The notes under the pieces were generated by a model that saw nothing but the letters and a program-made list of their open reading frames with translations, searched no databases and was not told where the DNA came from. A DNA stretch of 33,390 nucleotides from Ottowia sp. (GTDB taxonomy: Bacteria; Pseudomonadota; Gammaproteobacteria; Burkholderiales; Burkholderiaceae_C). This document shows, piece after piece, positions 16,376 to 23,734 of this stretch (the stretch's first letter is position 1; the number at the start of each line of letters is the position of its first letter). Position numbers and translations under genes: made by a program. Location: the NCBI GenBank assembly GCA_017997715.1, contig JAGOEM010000011.1, forward strand, positions 1 to 33,390. The letters run 5' to 3'.

Positions 16376-17218
16376 CTACTGCGGCGGCGCTGCACGCGAC
16401 CGACCGGGCGCCTGGGCCGAAGCGGCCTGCATCGCCTTGGCAATCCCCCGCAGGATGTGGATTTCTTCCACCGTGGGCTGGGCGCGGTTGAACAGCTGCG
16501 TCAGCCGGGGCATCAGCTTCTTGGGCGCGGCGGGGTCCAGAAAACCAATGTCGATCAGCGCCTGCTGCCAGTGCGCCAGCATGCCGGCCTGCTGCGCGGC
16601 GTCGGCGTGGGTGGGGGCGGCGGTGGCCGGCTGCACGCCAAAACCCCAGCCGCGTGCCTGCAGCGCCTGGCGCCAGTCGTAGGCGATCAGCTGCACGGCG
16701 GCGGCGATGTTGAGCGAGCCGTAGGCCGGATCGGTAGGAATGCTGAGCGCGACGTGGCAGCGGTACACATCGTCGTTGGCCATGCCGTAGCGTTCTGAGC
16801 CAAACAGGAACGCCACGCCTTGGGGCTGCGCCAGATCCAGGGTAGTTTTATGTGCAAAATCGGCCTGTAGCGCCCTATCTTCCTGCGCAGGCAGCTCATC
16901 ATTCAATAGCATATTGAAATGCGCACGGGGCGCCTGCGTGGGTGGGCCGAAGTCGCGCGGGGTCATGGCGGTGGCGCACAGGTGGGTCATGCCGTCCAGC
17001 GCTTCTTCCAGCGTGGCCACGCTGCGCGCGCGCGCCAGCACGTCGGCGGCGCCGCTGGCGCGTTCGATGGCCTCGTCGCGCGTCAGCACGTCGGGCCAGC
17101 GCGGGCGCACCAGCACCAGGTCGTCAAAGCCCATCACCTTCATGGCGCGGGCGATGGCGCCCACGTTGCCGGCGTGGCTGGTTTCAATCAAGACAAAACG
17201 CGTGCGGGGCTGAAGCAT
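16376..17218 (-). CDS. trmJ: tRNA (Cm32/Um32) methyltransferase TrmJ with repeat-derived insert
   Basis: SPOUT-class 2'-O-methyltransferase acting on position 32 of the tRNA anticodon loop. The 280-residue product opens with RFVLIETSHAGNVGAIARAMKVMGF, the family signature, and has VAFLFGSERYGM and ALSIPTDPAYGSLNIAAAVQ, which make the SAM-binding knot. Between motif 1 and motif 2, about residues 101-126 (FNMLLNDELPAQEDRALQAD...) are not typical of the family. Their DNA is a copy of the interspersed palindromic element (16843-16918), in frame. The inserted stretch is also much richer in A and T than the rest of the gene. The insert lies in a loop ahead of the knot, so the enzyme may still work. 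The ATG at 17218 gives the standard start. Confidence 0.94.
   Translation of the reverse strand: MLQPRTRFVLIETSHAGNVGAIARAMKVMGFDDLVLVRPRWPDVLTRDEAIERASGAADVLARARSVATLEEALDGMTHLCATAMTPRDFGPPTQAPRAHFNMLLNDELPAQEDRALQADFAHKTTLDLAQPQGVAFLFGSERYGMANDDVYRCHVALSIPTDPAYGSLNIAAAVQLIAYDWRQALQARGWGFGVQPATAAPTHADAAQQAGMLAHWQQALIDIGFLDPAAPKKLMPRLTQLFNRAQPTVEEIHILRGIAKAMQAASAQAPGRSRAAPPQ
16843..16918 (-). repeat. Interspersed palindromic element, copy 7, in frame inside trmJ
   Basis: AAAATCGGCCTGTAGCGCCC, then CTGCGCAGGCAGCTCATC and ATTCAATAGC. It matches copy 2 (AAAATCGGCC...) and copy 11 (TAGCGCCC...GCGCAGGCAGCT). In the trmJ frame it is open throughout and encodes about 25 residues. Confidence 0.8.
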
Positions 17219-17306
17219 CGGGCGATTGTCGCGCGCCGCGCGGCTGCGCCCCGCCGGTGGGGCGGGCGGCTAACATCGCCGCTTTCATTTCACCCAAGCC
17301 TTCACC

Positions 17307-17624
17307 ATGACCACCGAAACCATCGCCAACGTCACCCTGACCACCCAGGCCAATGTCTACTTTGACGGCCGATGCGTGTCGCACGGCTTTACCGCCGCCG
17401 ACGGCAGCAAGGCCAGCGTGGGCGTGGTGCTGCCCGCCACGCTGACTTTCACTACCGGCGCGGCCGAAACCATGGAATGCGTGGCCGGCGCCTGCGAATA
17501 CAAACTGGCCGGCTCGGACCAATGGCAGCGCTCGGCCGCAGGCGATACCTTCGGCGTGCCGGCCAATTCGTCGTTCGACATCCGCGTGACCGACAGCTAC
17601 CACTACATCTGCCGCTACGCCTGA
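17307..17624 (+). CDS. ppnP: Pyrimidine/purine nucleoside phosphorylase PpnP
   Basis: A 105-residue single-domain cupin (DUF1255, YaiE) that splits nucleosides with phosphate to a base and ribose-1-phosphate. Seen here: ANVYFDGRCVSHGFTAADGSKASVGVVLP, the family's opening, then ETMECVAGACEYKL and FGVPANSSFDIRV, then the closing YHYICRY. About ten residues longer than the E. coli protein at the N-terminus. It is divergent from trmJ and followed by a palindromic element that ends in a T-run and probably terminates it. Confidence 0.95.
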   Translation: MTTETIANVTLTTQANVYFDGRCVSHGFTAADGSKASVGVVLPATLTFTTGAAETMECVAGACEYKLAGSDQWQRSAAGDTFGVPANSSFDIRVTDSYHYICRYA

Positions 17625-17637
17625 ACGCGGCCTGTCC

Positions 17638-17694
17638 GCTATGGATACGGTAGCTGCTGGCGCTGGATGGACAAGCGCCAGTGGCTTTTTTTAT
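17638..17694 (+). repeat. Interspersed palindromic element, copy 8, with terminator form
   Basis: GCTATGGATACGGTAGCTGC, then TGGCGCTGGATGG / ACAAGCGCCA and a run of seven T after GGC. The hairpin plus T-run looks like a Rho-independent terminator for ppnP, 13 bases after its stop. Confidence 0.8.
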
Positions 17695-17742
17695 GCCTCA
17701 TCCATGCTGAAGACGGGCTGACGAACAAGATGCCTTACGCAT

Positions 17743-17771
17743 GCAATTGATTGCTTTAGTCAATCAATTGC
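17743..17771. promoter_or_regulatory. Perfect 11-bp palindrome, probable operator of the MarR-GNAT gene
   Basis: GCAATTGATTG (17743-17753) and CAATCAATTGC (17761-17771) are perfect inverted repeats separated by 7 bases, ending 15 bases before the gene start. MarR regulators bind such AT-rich palindromes next to their own gene, so autoregulation is likely. Binding itself is inference. Confidence 0.75.
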
Positions 17772-17786
17772 CCTAAGCTTGCGCGC

Positions 17787-18716
17787 ATGAACCGCGACGA
17801 AATCGACCCTGCCGACGTCAAGCTGCTGCGCGCCTTCAACCGCACGTACACGCAGCGCATCAGCGTGCTGGAGCCCTACCTGGGCAGCACGCTGTCGCTG
17901 ACCGAGGTGCGCATCCTGTACGAACTGGCGCACCAAGGCCCGTGCGCCGCGGCCGATCTGGCGCGTGAGCTGGCGCTGGACGCGGGTTACCTCAGCCGCG
18001 TGCTGCGGCAGTTCACGCAACAAGGCTGGATCGCCGCCGAGCCGCACCCCGACGATGCGCGGCGCAAGCAACTGGCGCTGACGCCCGCCGGCTGGGCGGT
18101 TTTTGAGCCGCTGCAGCAGCTCTCACGCGAGCAGGTCGCCGACGTGCTGGCCACGCTGGCGCCCGACCACCGCGCCCAGCTGGTGGCCGCGCTGCGCACC
18201 GCGCACGGCCTGCTGAACCCGGCGCAAACGCCCACCCGCACCGCCGTGCTGCGCGAGCCGCGCCCCGGCGACATGGGCTGGGTGATCGAGCAGCACGGCG
18301 CGCTGTACGCCAGCGAATTCGGCTGGAACAGCGCGTTCGAAGCGCTGGTGGCCGAGATCGTCGCGGGCATGCTGCGCACGCACGACCCGGCGTGGGAACG
18401 CGGCTGGATCGCCGAGCTGGACGGCCAGCGCGTGGGCTCGGTCTTTGTGGTGCGCAAAAGCCCGACCGAGGCGCAACTGCGCCTGCTGATCCTGTCGCCC
18501 GGCGCGCGCGGGCTGGGCCTGGGCGGACGCCTGACGGACGAGTGCATCGCCTTCGCCCGCGCCAAGGGCTACGCCAAGCTGGTGCTGTGGACCAACGCCA
18601 ACCTGCTGGCGGCGCGCGCCATCTATGCCCAGCGCGGCTTTCAGCGGGTGGCCAGCGAGCCGTACCACGGCTACGGCCAGGATCTGGTGGGCGAAAGCTG
18701 GGAACTGGTGCTGTAA
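17787..18716 (+). CDS. MarR-type regulator fused to a GNAT acetyltransferase
   Basis: A 309-residue two-domain protein. Residues about 10-145 are a MarR winged helix-turn-helix domain (LTEVRILYELAHQGPCAAADLARELALDAGYLSRVLRQF..., then PDDARRKQLALTPAG). Residues about 155-305 are a GNAT acetyltransferase (REPRPGDMGWVIEQHGALYASEFGW, then LRLLILSPGARGLGLGGRL with the acetyl-CoA binding turn, then LWTNANLLAARAIYAQRGFQ). This fusion is a known bacterial architecture. The acetyl acceptor and the ligand are unknown. The ATG at 17787 lies just behind the palindrome. It stands alone, with ppnP before it ended by a terminator. Confidence 0.92.
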   Translation: MNRDEIDPADVKLLRAFNRTYTQRISVLEPYLGSTLSLTEVRILYELAHQGPCAAADLARELALDAGYLSRVLRQFTQQGWIAAEPHPDDARRKQLALTPAGWAVFEPLQQLSREQVADVLATLAPDHRAQLVAALRTAHGLLNPAQTPTRTAVLREPRPGDMGWVIEQHGALYASEFGWNSAFEALVAEIVAGMLRTHDPAWERGWIAELDGQRVGSVFVVRKSPTEAQLRLLILSPGARGLGLGGRLTDECIAFARAKGYAKLVLWTNANLLAARAIYAQRGFQRVASEPYHGYGQDLVGESWELVL

Positions 18717-18767
18717 CGCGGGCTTGGTCAGGCACGTGCGCATGCGCCGCCTGGCCAGCGCGCCAGC

Positions 18768-18793
18768 GGCCACTGGCCACTGGCCACTGGCCA
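18768..18793 (+). repeat. Heptamer tandem repeat GGCCACT x3.7
   Basis: Three full units of GGCCACT and a partial one, about 50 bases after the MarR-GNAT stop. A possible slippage site; no function is claimed. Confidence 0.8.
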
Positions 18794-18860
18794 AGCACAT
18801 TCATTGAGCATGCTTCTGCCCTGTTGCGTGCCCCGCATCAAGGTGTGAACCAACGCAGAA

Positions 18861-18919
18861 AGCTATCTATTTAGTAGCTGCCTGCGCCCATTCAGATTGC
18901 GCGACAGGCCTATTTCACT
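18861..18919 (+). repeat. Interspersed palindromic element, copy 9
   Basis: AGCTATCTATTTAGTAGCTGCC, then TGCGCCCATTCAGATTGCGC, then GACAGGCC and an AT-rich tail. It lies in the 295-base gap between the fusion regulator and the MFS gene. Confidence 0.8.
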
Positions 18920-19011
18920 TAAGTTTTCAGTCGTTCATCCAGCGGATTCGCAAGCCCCGGCAACACCGCACGCCAAGCCGCACCGCCCCCATCTGGTGCT
19001 ACGCTGGCCCG

Positions 19012-20313
19012 ATGCCCACGCCTGTGCCCACCGCCGCTGATTCCCCCGCTGAACCACCCGCTGGAACACGCGCTGACGCCAGCCTGATCGATTCGCGCAC
19101 GGCGGCTTGGCGGCTGCTGGTGGTGGTCTTGCTGGTCACGCTGGGCAACAGCAGCATGTACGTGGTGTCGGTGGTGCTGCCGGCGGTGCAAAGCGAATTC
19201 GGCATCGGCCGCGCCCACGCCTCGTTGCCCTACACCGCCATGATGATCTGCCTGGGCCTGGGCGGTTTGTGGACCGGCAAGTGGGCCGACCGCTGGGGCA
19301 TTGCCCGCGTGCTGTGGATGGGCGCGGCAGCGGTCGGCGCGGGCTACGCGCTGGCCGCCGCCAGCGGCAATGTGTGGATGTTCGGGCTGGCGCACGGGCT
19401 GCTGGGTTTGCTGGGCGGCGCATCGACCTTTGCACCGCTGATGGCCGACACCGGCCTGTGGTGGAACAAGCGGCGCGGCGTGGCCATGGCGGTGTGCGCC
19501 AGCGGCAATTACCTGGCCGGCACGCTGTGGCCGCCGCTGGTGCAATGGGGCATCACCCATTACGGCTGGCGCCCCACCTATCTGGCGCTGGGCTTGTTCT
19601 GCGGCCTTGGCATGGCGCTGCTGGCCTTTGCCATGCGCCGCCCATCGCCCGCGCTGCAGACCGGGCTGCCCGCCGCCAAGGCCGCACCGCGCGCCACGCC
19701 CTGGCCGGCCGATCGCCCGTTTGGCCTGCGGCCCGCCCACGCGCAAGCACTGGTGTGCCTGGCCGGCGTGGCCTGCTGCGTGGCGATGTCGATGCCGCAG
19801 GTGCACATCGTCGCCTATTGCACCGACCTGGGTTTTGGCCCGGCGCGCGGGGCAGAAATGCTGTCGCTGATGCTGTTCGCCGGCATCATCAGCCGGCTGG
19901 TGTCAGGCTGGATCTGCGACCACATCGGCGGCGTGCGCACGCTGCTGCTGGGCTCGGCCCTGCAAGGGGTGGCGCTGCTGATGTTTTTGCCCGCCAGCGG
20001 CATGATGTCGCTGTACGCGGTGTCGGCCATGTTCGGCTTGTTTCAGGGCGGCATCGTGCCGGCCTACGCCATCATCGTCCGCGAACACTTCCCCGCGCGC
20101 GAAGCCGGCGCCCGCACCGGCGCCGCCATCATGGCCACGCTGATCGGCATGGCGCTGGGCGGCTGGATGTCCGGCTGGGTGTTTGACCTGACGGGCAGCT
20201 ACCGCGCGGCCTTTCTGAACGGCATCGCGTGGAACCTGCTGAATCTGTCGATCGTGGGGTGGTTGTATTGGCGCACGCGGGCGCTCGGGCTGGCACGGGT
20301 TGGCGCTGCATAG
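19012..20313 (+). CDS. MFS transporter, oxalate/formate-antiporter-like
   Basis: A 433-residue inner-membrane transporter with about twelve hydrophobic segments in two halves, split by a polar loop near residues 205-245. The cytoplasmic loop between spans 2 and 3 (GKWADRWGIARVLWMG) is the MFS signature, repeated as SGWICDHIGGVRTLL in the second half. The pattern around TGLWWNKRRGVAMAVCASGNYLAGT is typical of the monocarboxylate/oxalate-formate group. The N-terminal 30 residues are Pro/Ala-rich and polar; a later start is possible. Substrate unknown, probably a small carboxylate. It is not in an obvious operon. Confidence 0.88.
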   Translation: MPTPVPTAADSPAEPPAGTRADASLIDSRTAAWRLLVVVLLVTLGNSSMYVVSVVLPAVQSEFGIGRAHASLPYTAMMICLGLGGLWTGKWADRWGIARVLWMGAAAVGAGYALAAASGNVWMFGLAHGLLGLLGGASTFAPLMADTGLWWNKRRGVAMAVCASGNYLAGTLWPPLVQWGITHYGWRPTYLALGLFCGLGMALLAFAMRRPSPALQTGLPAAKAAPRATPWPADRPFGLRPAHAQALVCLAGVACCVAMSMPQVHIVAYCTDLGFGPARGAEMLSLMLFAGIISRLVSGWICDHIGGVRTLLLGSALQGVALLMFLPASGMMSLYAVSAMFGLFQGGIVPAYAIIVREHFPAREAGARTGAAIMATLIGMALGGWMSGWVFDLTGSYRAAFLNGIAWNLLNLSIVGWLYWRTRALGLARVGAA

Positions 20314-20338
20314 CGCCAAGCCGCGGAACGCCGACCCT

Positions 20339-20361
20339 ACCGCAGCATGTTGTGCTGCGGT
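20339..20361 (+). terminator. Hairpin after the MFS gene
   Basis: ACCGCAGCA and TGCTGCGGT form a perfect 9-bp stem with a 5-base loop, 26 bases after the stop. No T-run follows on the + strand, so termination is uncertain. Confidence 0.4.
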
Positions 20362-20487
20362 GTTGGACGCCCAAGAAACTCGGCCGAGGCGCCGCAGTTG
20401 AAGGACGCCTGCCGGAATGAGCCAGTGCGTGCGGATTGTCGCAAGACGCTGCGGCGAACCGTTGCTTGATCCGGTGTTGCGACGGCG

Positions 20488-20988
20488 TCAACCGTTGCCC
20501 TGCTGACCGGGTTGCAAGCCCACTTCCAGCGCGGCGGTGCTCAATAGGCGATGAACTGGATGCACCAGCTGCACTGGATGCACTGGATGCACTGACATGC
20601 AGCGTTCACCGCTTTCTTGCGCGGCCTGCAGGCACATCGCCAAGGCGCCCTGCCAGTCGCCGGCCAGCAGCAACGCGCCGGCGCCATCACTGATTGCGCG
20701 CGGCAAATGGTCCACCGCGGCCAGCACGGCGGCCTCGGCGCGGGCTTGCGCGTCGAAGTCTGCCGCGCTGGCAAAGCGCGCCACAAAGCCTGCGCCCGCC
20801 AGCGCGGCGATGCAGGCGTGGGCGGTGGTGTCGTCTGGCAGATGCAGCGCGGGTTTGCCGCCGCCAATGGCCTGGTTCAGCGCCAGGCGCGCCGCGGGCG
20901 CGTCGATCTCTGCAAGGGCTTGCATCACCGCCAGCGCACGCGGCTTGTCGCGCACGCGGCGCAGGCGAAAGATTTCTATGGTGCGCAC
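20488..20988 (-). CDS. Hypothetical protein, possible L7/L12-C-terminal-like domain
   Basis: A 166-residue protein read from a GTG at 20988; a stop codon inside the upstream palindromic element rules out a longer form. The first 75 residues (RALAVMQALAEIDAPAARLALNQAI, then CIAALAGAGFVARF) have the helix-helix-strand spacing of the L7/L12 C-terminal domain, with the closing AGAxVE-like turn. This is a weak resemblance judged by eye. The middle part is Ala-rich helix. Residues about 133-145 (HPVHPVQLVHPVH) are encoded by an in-frame tandem repeat of CATCCAGTG. It is 62 bases behind murB in the same direction. No function is claimed. Confidence 0.6.
   Translation of the reverse strand: MRTIEIFRLRRVRDKPRALAVMQALAEIDAPAARLALNQAIGGGKPALHLPDDTTAHACIAALAGAGFVARFASAADFDAQARAEAAVLAAVDHLPRAISDGAGALLLAGDWQGALAMCLQAAQESGERCMSVHPVHPVQLVHPVHRLLSTAALEVGLQPGQQGNG
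20550..20597 (-). repeat. In-frame tandem repeat of about 9 bp (TGCACTGGA on the + strand)
   Basis: Around 20555-20595 the + strand repeats GATGCACTG-like units, with one diverged unit (CCAGCTG). On the coding strand they give His-Pro-Val triplets near the end of the hypothetical protein. Confidence 0.75.
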
Positions 20989-21002
20989 TGGCGGGGCGTT
21001 AC

Positions 21003-21054
21003 GCTACGGTTTATATAGCTGCCTGCGCACGTCCAGCGTGCGCTACAGCCCTAA
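21003..21054 (+). repeat. Interspersed palindromic element, copy 10, at the murB stop
   Basis: GCTACGGTTTATATAGCTGCC, then TGCGCACGTCCAGCGTGCGC, then TACAGCCCTAAATG. The murB stop codon (21051-21053) falls in its end, and it also gives the in-frame stop ahead of the next gene. Confidence 0.85.
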
Positions 21055-22103
21055 ATGACCACAGGCTCTGGCTCCAGCCGGATACCAAAGCGCTCGTACA
21101 CGCTGGTCTGTATGGCTTTGGCCAGCGTCATCACTTCGCCGCCGGTGGCGGGGTTGTCGGTGCCGCCGCGGTTGACCAGGACCAGCGCCTGCTTGTCGTA
21201 CACGGCGGCGTTGCCCACGCTTTTGCCCTTCCAGCCACAGGCGTCGATCAGCCAGCCGGCGGCCAGTTTCACGCTGCCGTCGGGCATGGGGTAGTGCACC
21301 ACTTTCGGGTCGCGGCCGATGATGTCCTGGCATTGTTCGGGCGACACCGTGGGGTTCTTGAAGAAGCTGCCGGCGTTGCCGATGACGGCGGGGTCGGGCA
21401 GCTTGGCGCGGCGGATGGCGACGATCCAGTCGTAGATCTGCTGCGCGCTGGGCGCGGTGATGCCGGTCTCTGCCATGCGGCGTTCCAGATCCAGATAACC
21501 CAGCACGGGCTGCCAGGCCTTGGGCAGCGCGAAGCGCACGCGCAAGATCAGGGCGCGGCCGGCCAGGCCCAGGTCGCCCGGCTCCAGCGCGGTGTGCTTG
21601 AAGACCGAATCGCGGTAGCCAAAGCCGCATTGCGCGGCGTTCAGCGTGAACAACTCGCCCGTCAGCAGGTCGATGGCGTCCAGCTCATGAAAGCGGTCTT
21701 GCAACTCGACGCCGTAGGCGCCGATGTTCTGCACCGGCGTGGCGCCCACGGTGCCGGGAATCAGCGCCAGGTTTTCCAGGCCGGGCAAACCTTGGCGCAG
21801 CGTCCAGCCGACGAAGTCGTGCCAGTTTTCGCCGCCACCGGCTTGCACAATGGTGTGGCGCTCGGTCTGGCTGACGATGTGGCGCCCGGGCACTTCGACC
21901 TTGAGCACCACGGCCTTGAGGTCGCCGGTCAGCACGATGTTGCTGCCGCCGCCCAGCACGAAGCGCGGCAGCAGGGCCAGATCGGCATCGGCCAGCACGG
22001 CGTGCACATCGTCTTCGCTGCGCACGCGCACCAGTGCGGCGGCACGGGCGGAAATGCCAAAGCTGTTGAGTGGCTGAAGGGGGACGTTGCTTTCCACGAA
22101 CAT
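21051..22103 (-). CDS. murB: UDP-N-acetylenolpyruvoylglucosamine reductase
   Basis: FAD enzyme that reduces the enolpyruvyl group to make UDP-MurNAc, the second committed step of peptidoglycan synthesis. The 350-residue product is the type I (E. coli-like) form by length. Seen here: NSFGISARA near the start, FVLGGGSNIVLTGD for the FAD phosphates, LALIPGTVGATPVQNIGAYG, the GYRDSVFK loop of type I enzymes, and GNAGSFFKNP carrying the catalytic serine. LEPEPVVI at the end carries the glutamate. The start at 22103 (MFVESNVPLQPLNSF) is the family start. It is divergent from the DUF2164 gene. Its stop lies within a palindromic element. Confidence 0.96.
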   Translation of the reverse strand: MFVESNVPLQPLNSFGISARAAALVRVRSEDDVHAVLADADLALLPRFVLGGGSNIVLTGDLKAVVLKVEVPGRHIVSQTERHTIVQAGGGENWHDFVGWTLRQGLPGLENLALIPGTVGATPVQNIGAYGVELQDRFHELDAIDLLTGELFTLNAAQCGFGYRDSVFKHTALEPGDLGLAGRALILRVRFALPKAWQPVLGYLDLERRMAETGITAPSAQQIYDWIVAIRRAKLPDPAVIGNAGSFFKNPTVSPEQCQDIIGRDPKVVHYPMPDGSVKLAAGWLIDACGWKGKSVGNAAVYDKQALVLVNRGGTDNPATGGEVMTLAKAIQTSVYERFGIRLEPEPVVI

Positions 22104-22157
22104 GGGAGAATTGTCGCACCGCAACACCGCGCCCCTACCCGCTAACGCCTTCGCGCC

Positions 22158-22424
22158 ATGGCCATCGAGATATCCAGGCAAGACCGCCAGCAGGCGATCG
22201 ATTCGCTGATGCGCTATGCCGCCCAGAACCTGGATGAACCCATGGGCAACGTGGCCGTTGGCGCGCTGCTGGGCTTCTTTCTGGAAGAGATTGCGCCGCT
22301 GGTCTACAACCAGGCGGTGGCCGATGTGCAAGGACGGCTGCTGGCGCGTGTGCAAGAGGTGGATCTGGAAGTCCATCAAGACGCTTTTCAATACTGGCGC
22401 AAGTTCGACCGGCCGCACCGCTGA
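22158..22424 (+). CDS. DUF2164 family protein
   Basis: An 88-residue helical protein of the DUF2164 family. Seen here: [54 protein letters not shown], the family pattern, followed by a short polar tail ([13 protein letters not shown]). Function not known. It lies 55 bases from the divergent murB start and 47 bases before yajQ, which probably belongs to the same transcript. Confidence 0.85.
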   Translation: MAIEISRQDRQQAIDSLMRYAAQNLDEPMGNVAVGALLGFFLEEIAPLVYNQAVADVQGRLLARVQEVDLEVHQDAFQYWRKFDRPHR

Positions 22425-22471
22425 ATGCGGGCACCATTCGCAGCGCCACGGCAACCACAAGGAGTGAATCC

Positions 22472-22957
22472 ATGCCTTCTTTCGACACAGTTTGCGACCC
22501 CGACATGGTGGAAGTGAAAAACGCGGTGGAAAACTCCGCCAAGGAAATCGGCACGCGCTTTGACTTCAAGGGCACCAGCGCCGCCATCGAGCTGAAAGAC
22601 AAGGAAATCACCCTGCTGGGCGACGCCGACTTTCAGCTGCAGCAGGTGGAAGAAATCCTGCGCAACAAGCTGACCAAGCGCAATGTGGATGTGCGCTTTC
22701 TGGACAAAGGCACCGTGCAGAAGGTCGGCGGCGACAAGGTCAAGCAGGTCATCACCGTCAAGAGCGGCATTGCCAGCGAAGACGGCAAGAAGATCCAGAA
22801 GCTGATCAAGGAAAGCAAGCTGAAGGTGCAGGCCGCCATCCAGGGCGACGCGGTGCGCGTCACCGGCACCAAGCGCGACGACCTGCAAGCGGTGATGGCG
22901 CTGCTGCGCAAGGACATGGCGGACCTGCCGCTGTCGTTTGACAATTTCCGGGATTGA
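22472..22957 (+). CDS. yajQ: YajQ family nucleotide-binding protein
   Basis: A 161-residue complete YajQ. Members have two ferredoxin-like domains; in Xanthomonas and Pseudomonas the protein binds cyclic di-GMP and acts with a transcription factor, while a general role is not settled. Seen here: [32 protein letters not shown] at the start and [30 protein letters not shown] in the second domain, ending LSFDNFRD. The ATG at 22472 has AAGGAG nearby. Its stop overlaps or touches the next gene. Confidence 0.96.
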   Translation: MPSFDTVCDPDMVEVKNAVENSAKEIGTRFDFKGTSAAIELKDKEITLLGDADFQLQQVEEILRNKLTKRNVDVRFLDKGTVQKVGGDKVKQVITVKSGIASEDGKKIQKLIKESKLKVQAAIQGDAVRVTGTKRDDLQAVMALLRKDMADLPLSFDNFRD

Positions 22958-22959
22958 CG

Positions 22960-23721
22960 GTGCCGGGCCCCTTCGATTCGCCTGCCGCGCCTTCCCCGTT
23001 CTGCGACGCGAGGGCGGACACCGCCAGCGGACGGGCACAGCCCCGGCGCGGCGTGCGCTGGTCTAGCCTGCTTCGCGGCCGCTGGGCGTTGTCGACCGGG
23101 GTGCTGTTGGCCGCCGTGCTGTCTTTTCCTGCTGCTGCCCAGTCGGTGGTGTCGCTGCAGGGCATGCTGGGCAACCGCGCGCTGTTGATCGTCAACGGCG
23201 GGGCGCCGCGCGCAGTGGCACCGGGCGATACGCACCAGGGCGTGAAGGTGGTGTCGACCAGCGGCGACCAGGCCGTCGTGCTGGTGGATGGCCAGCGGGT
23301 CACGCTGCGGGTGGGCGAATCGCCCGCCAGCGTGGGTGGAGCCATGCAAACAGGGGGTGACCGCCTGGCGCTGACGGCGGATTCGCGCGGGCATTTCGTG
23401 ACCGCCGGCAGCATCGACGGCAAGCCGGTGCAGTTCATGGTGGACACGGGCGCCACCGTGGTGGCGCTGGGCCAGGGCGAGGCCGACCGACTGAAGCTGG
23501 ACTACCGCAATGGCCGACCGGTGCGCATGAGCACCGCCAACGGCACCGTGCAGGGCTGGGCCTTCAAGCTGCGCCAGGTTCGCGTGGGCGATGTCACCGT
23601 GTACGAAGTGGACGCCGTCGTCACGCCCGTCGGCATGCCCATGGTGCTGCTGGGCAACAGCTTTCTCAACCGGTTCAACATGCGGCGCGACGGCGATGCG
23701 ATGACCCTGGTGCGGCGCTGA
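22960..23721 (+). CDS. Retropepsin-like aspartic protease, TIGR02281 family
   Basis: A 253-residue protein from a GTG at 22960; a TTG at 22954 overlapping the yajQ stop is the alternative. After a polar N-terminus of about 30 residues comes a hydrophobic segment (TGVLLAAVLSFPAAAQ, about 44-60) that anchors or exports it. The C-terminal half is a clan AA retropepsin domain: GHFVTAGSIDGKPVQFMVDTGAT has the catalytic Asp-Thr-Gly, and VVLLGNSFLNRF-type MVLLGNSFLNRFNM gives the conserved closing motif. Such proteins probably act in the periplasm as dimers, each supplying one Asp. The physiological substrate is not known. It is probably co-transcribed with yajQ. Confidence 0.85.
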   Translation: MPGPFDSPAAPSPFCDARADTASGRAQPRRGVRWSSLLRGRWALSTGVLLAAVLSFPAAAQSVVSLQGMLGNRALLIVNGGAPRAVAPGDTHQGVKVVSTSGDQAVVLVDGQRVTLRVGESPASVGGAMQTGGDRLALTADSRGHFVTAGSIDGKPVQFMVDTGATVVALGQGEADRLKLDYRNGRPVRMSTANGTVQGWAFKLRQVRVGDVTVYEVDAVVTPVGMPMVLLGNSFLNRFNMRRDGDAMTLVRR

Positions 23722-23734
23722 ATCCGGCGCACCG

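Noticed and set aside
20339-20361. Perfect hairpin considered as another copy of the palindromic element
   Set aside because: It lacks the GCTAT/ATAGCTGCC half and the GCGC arms.
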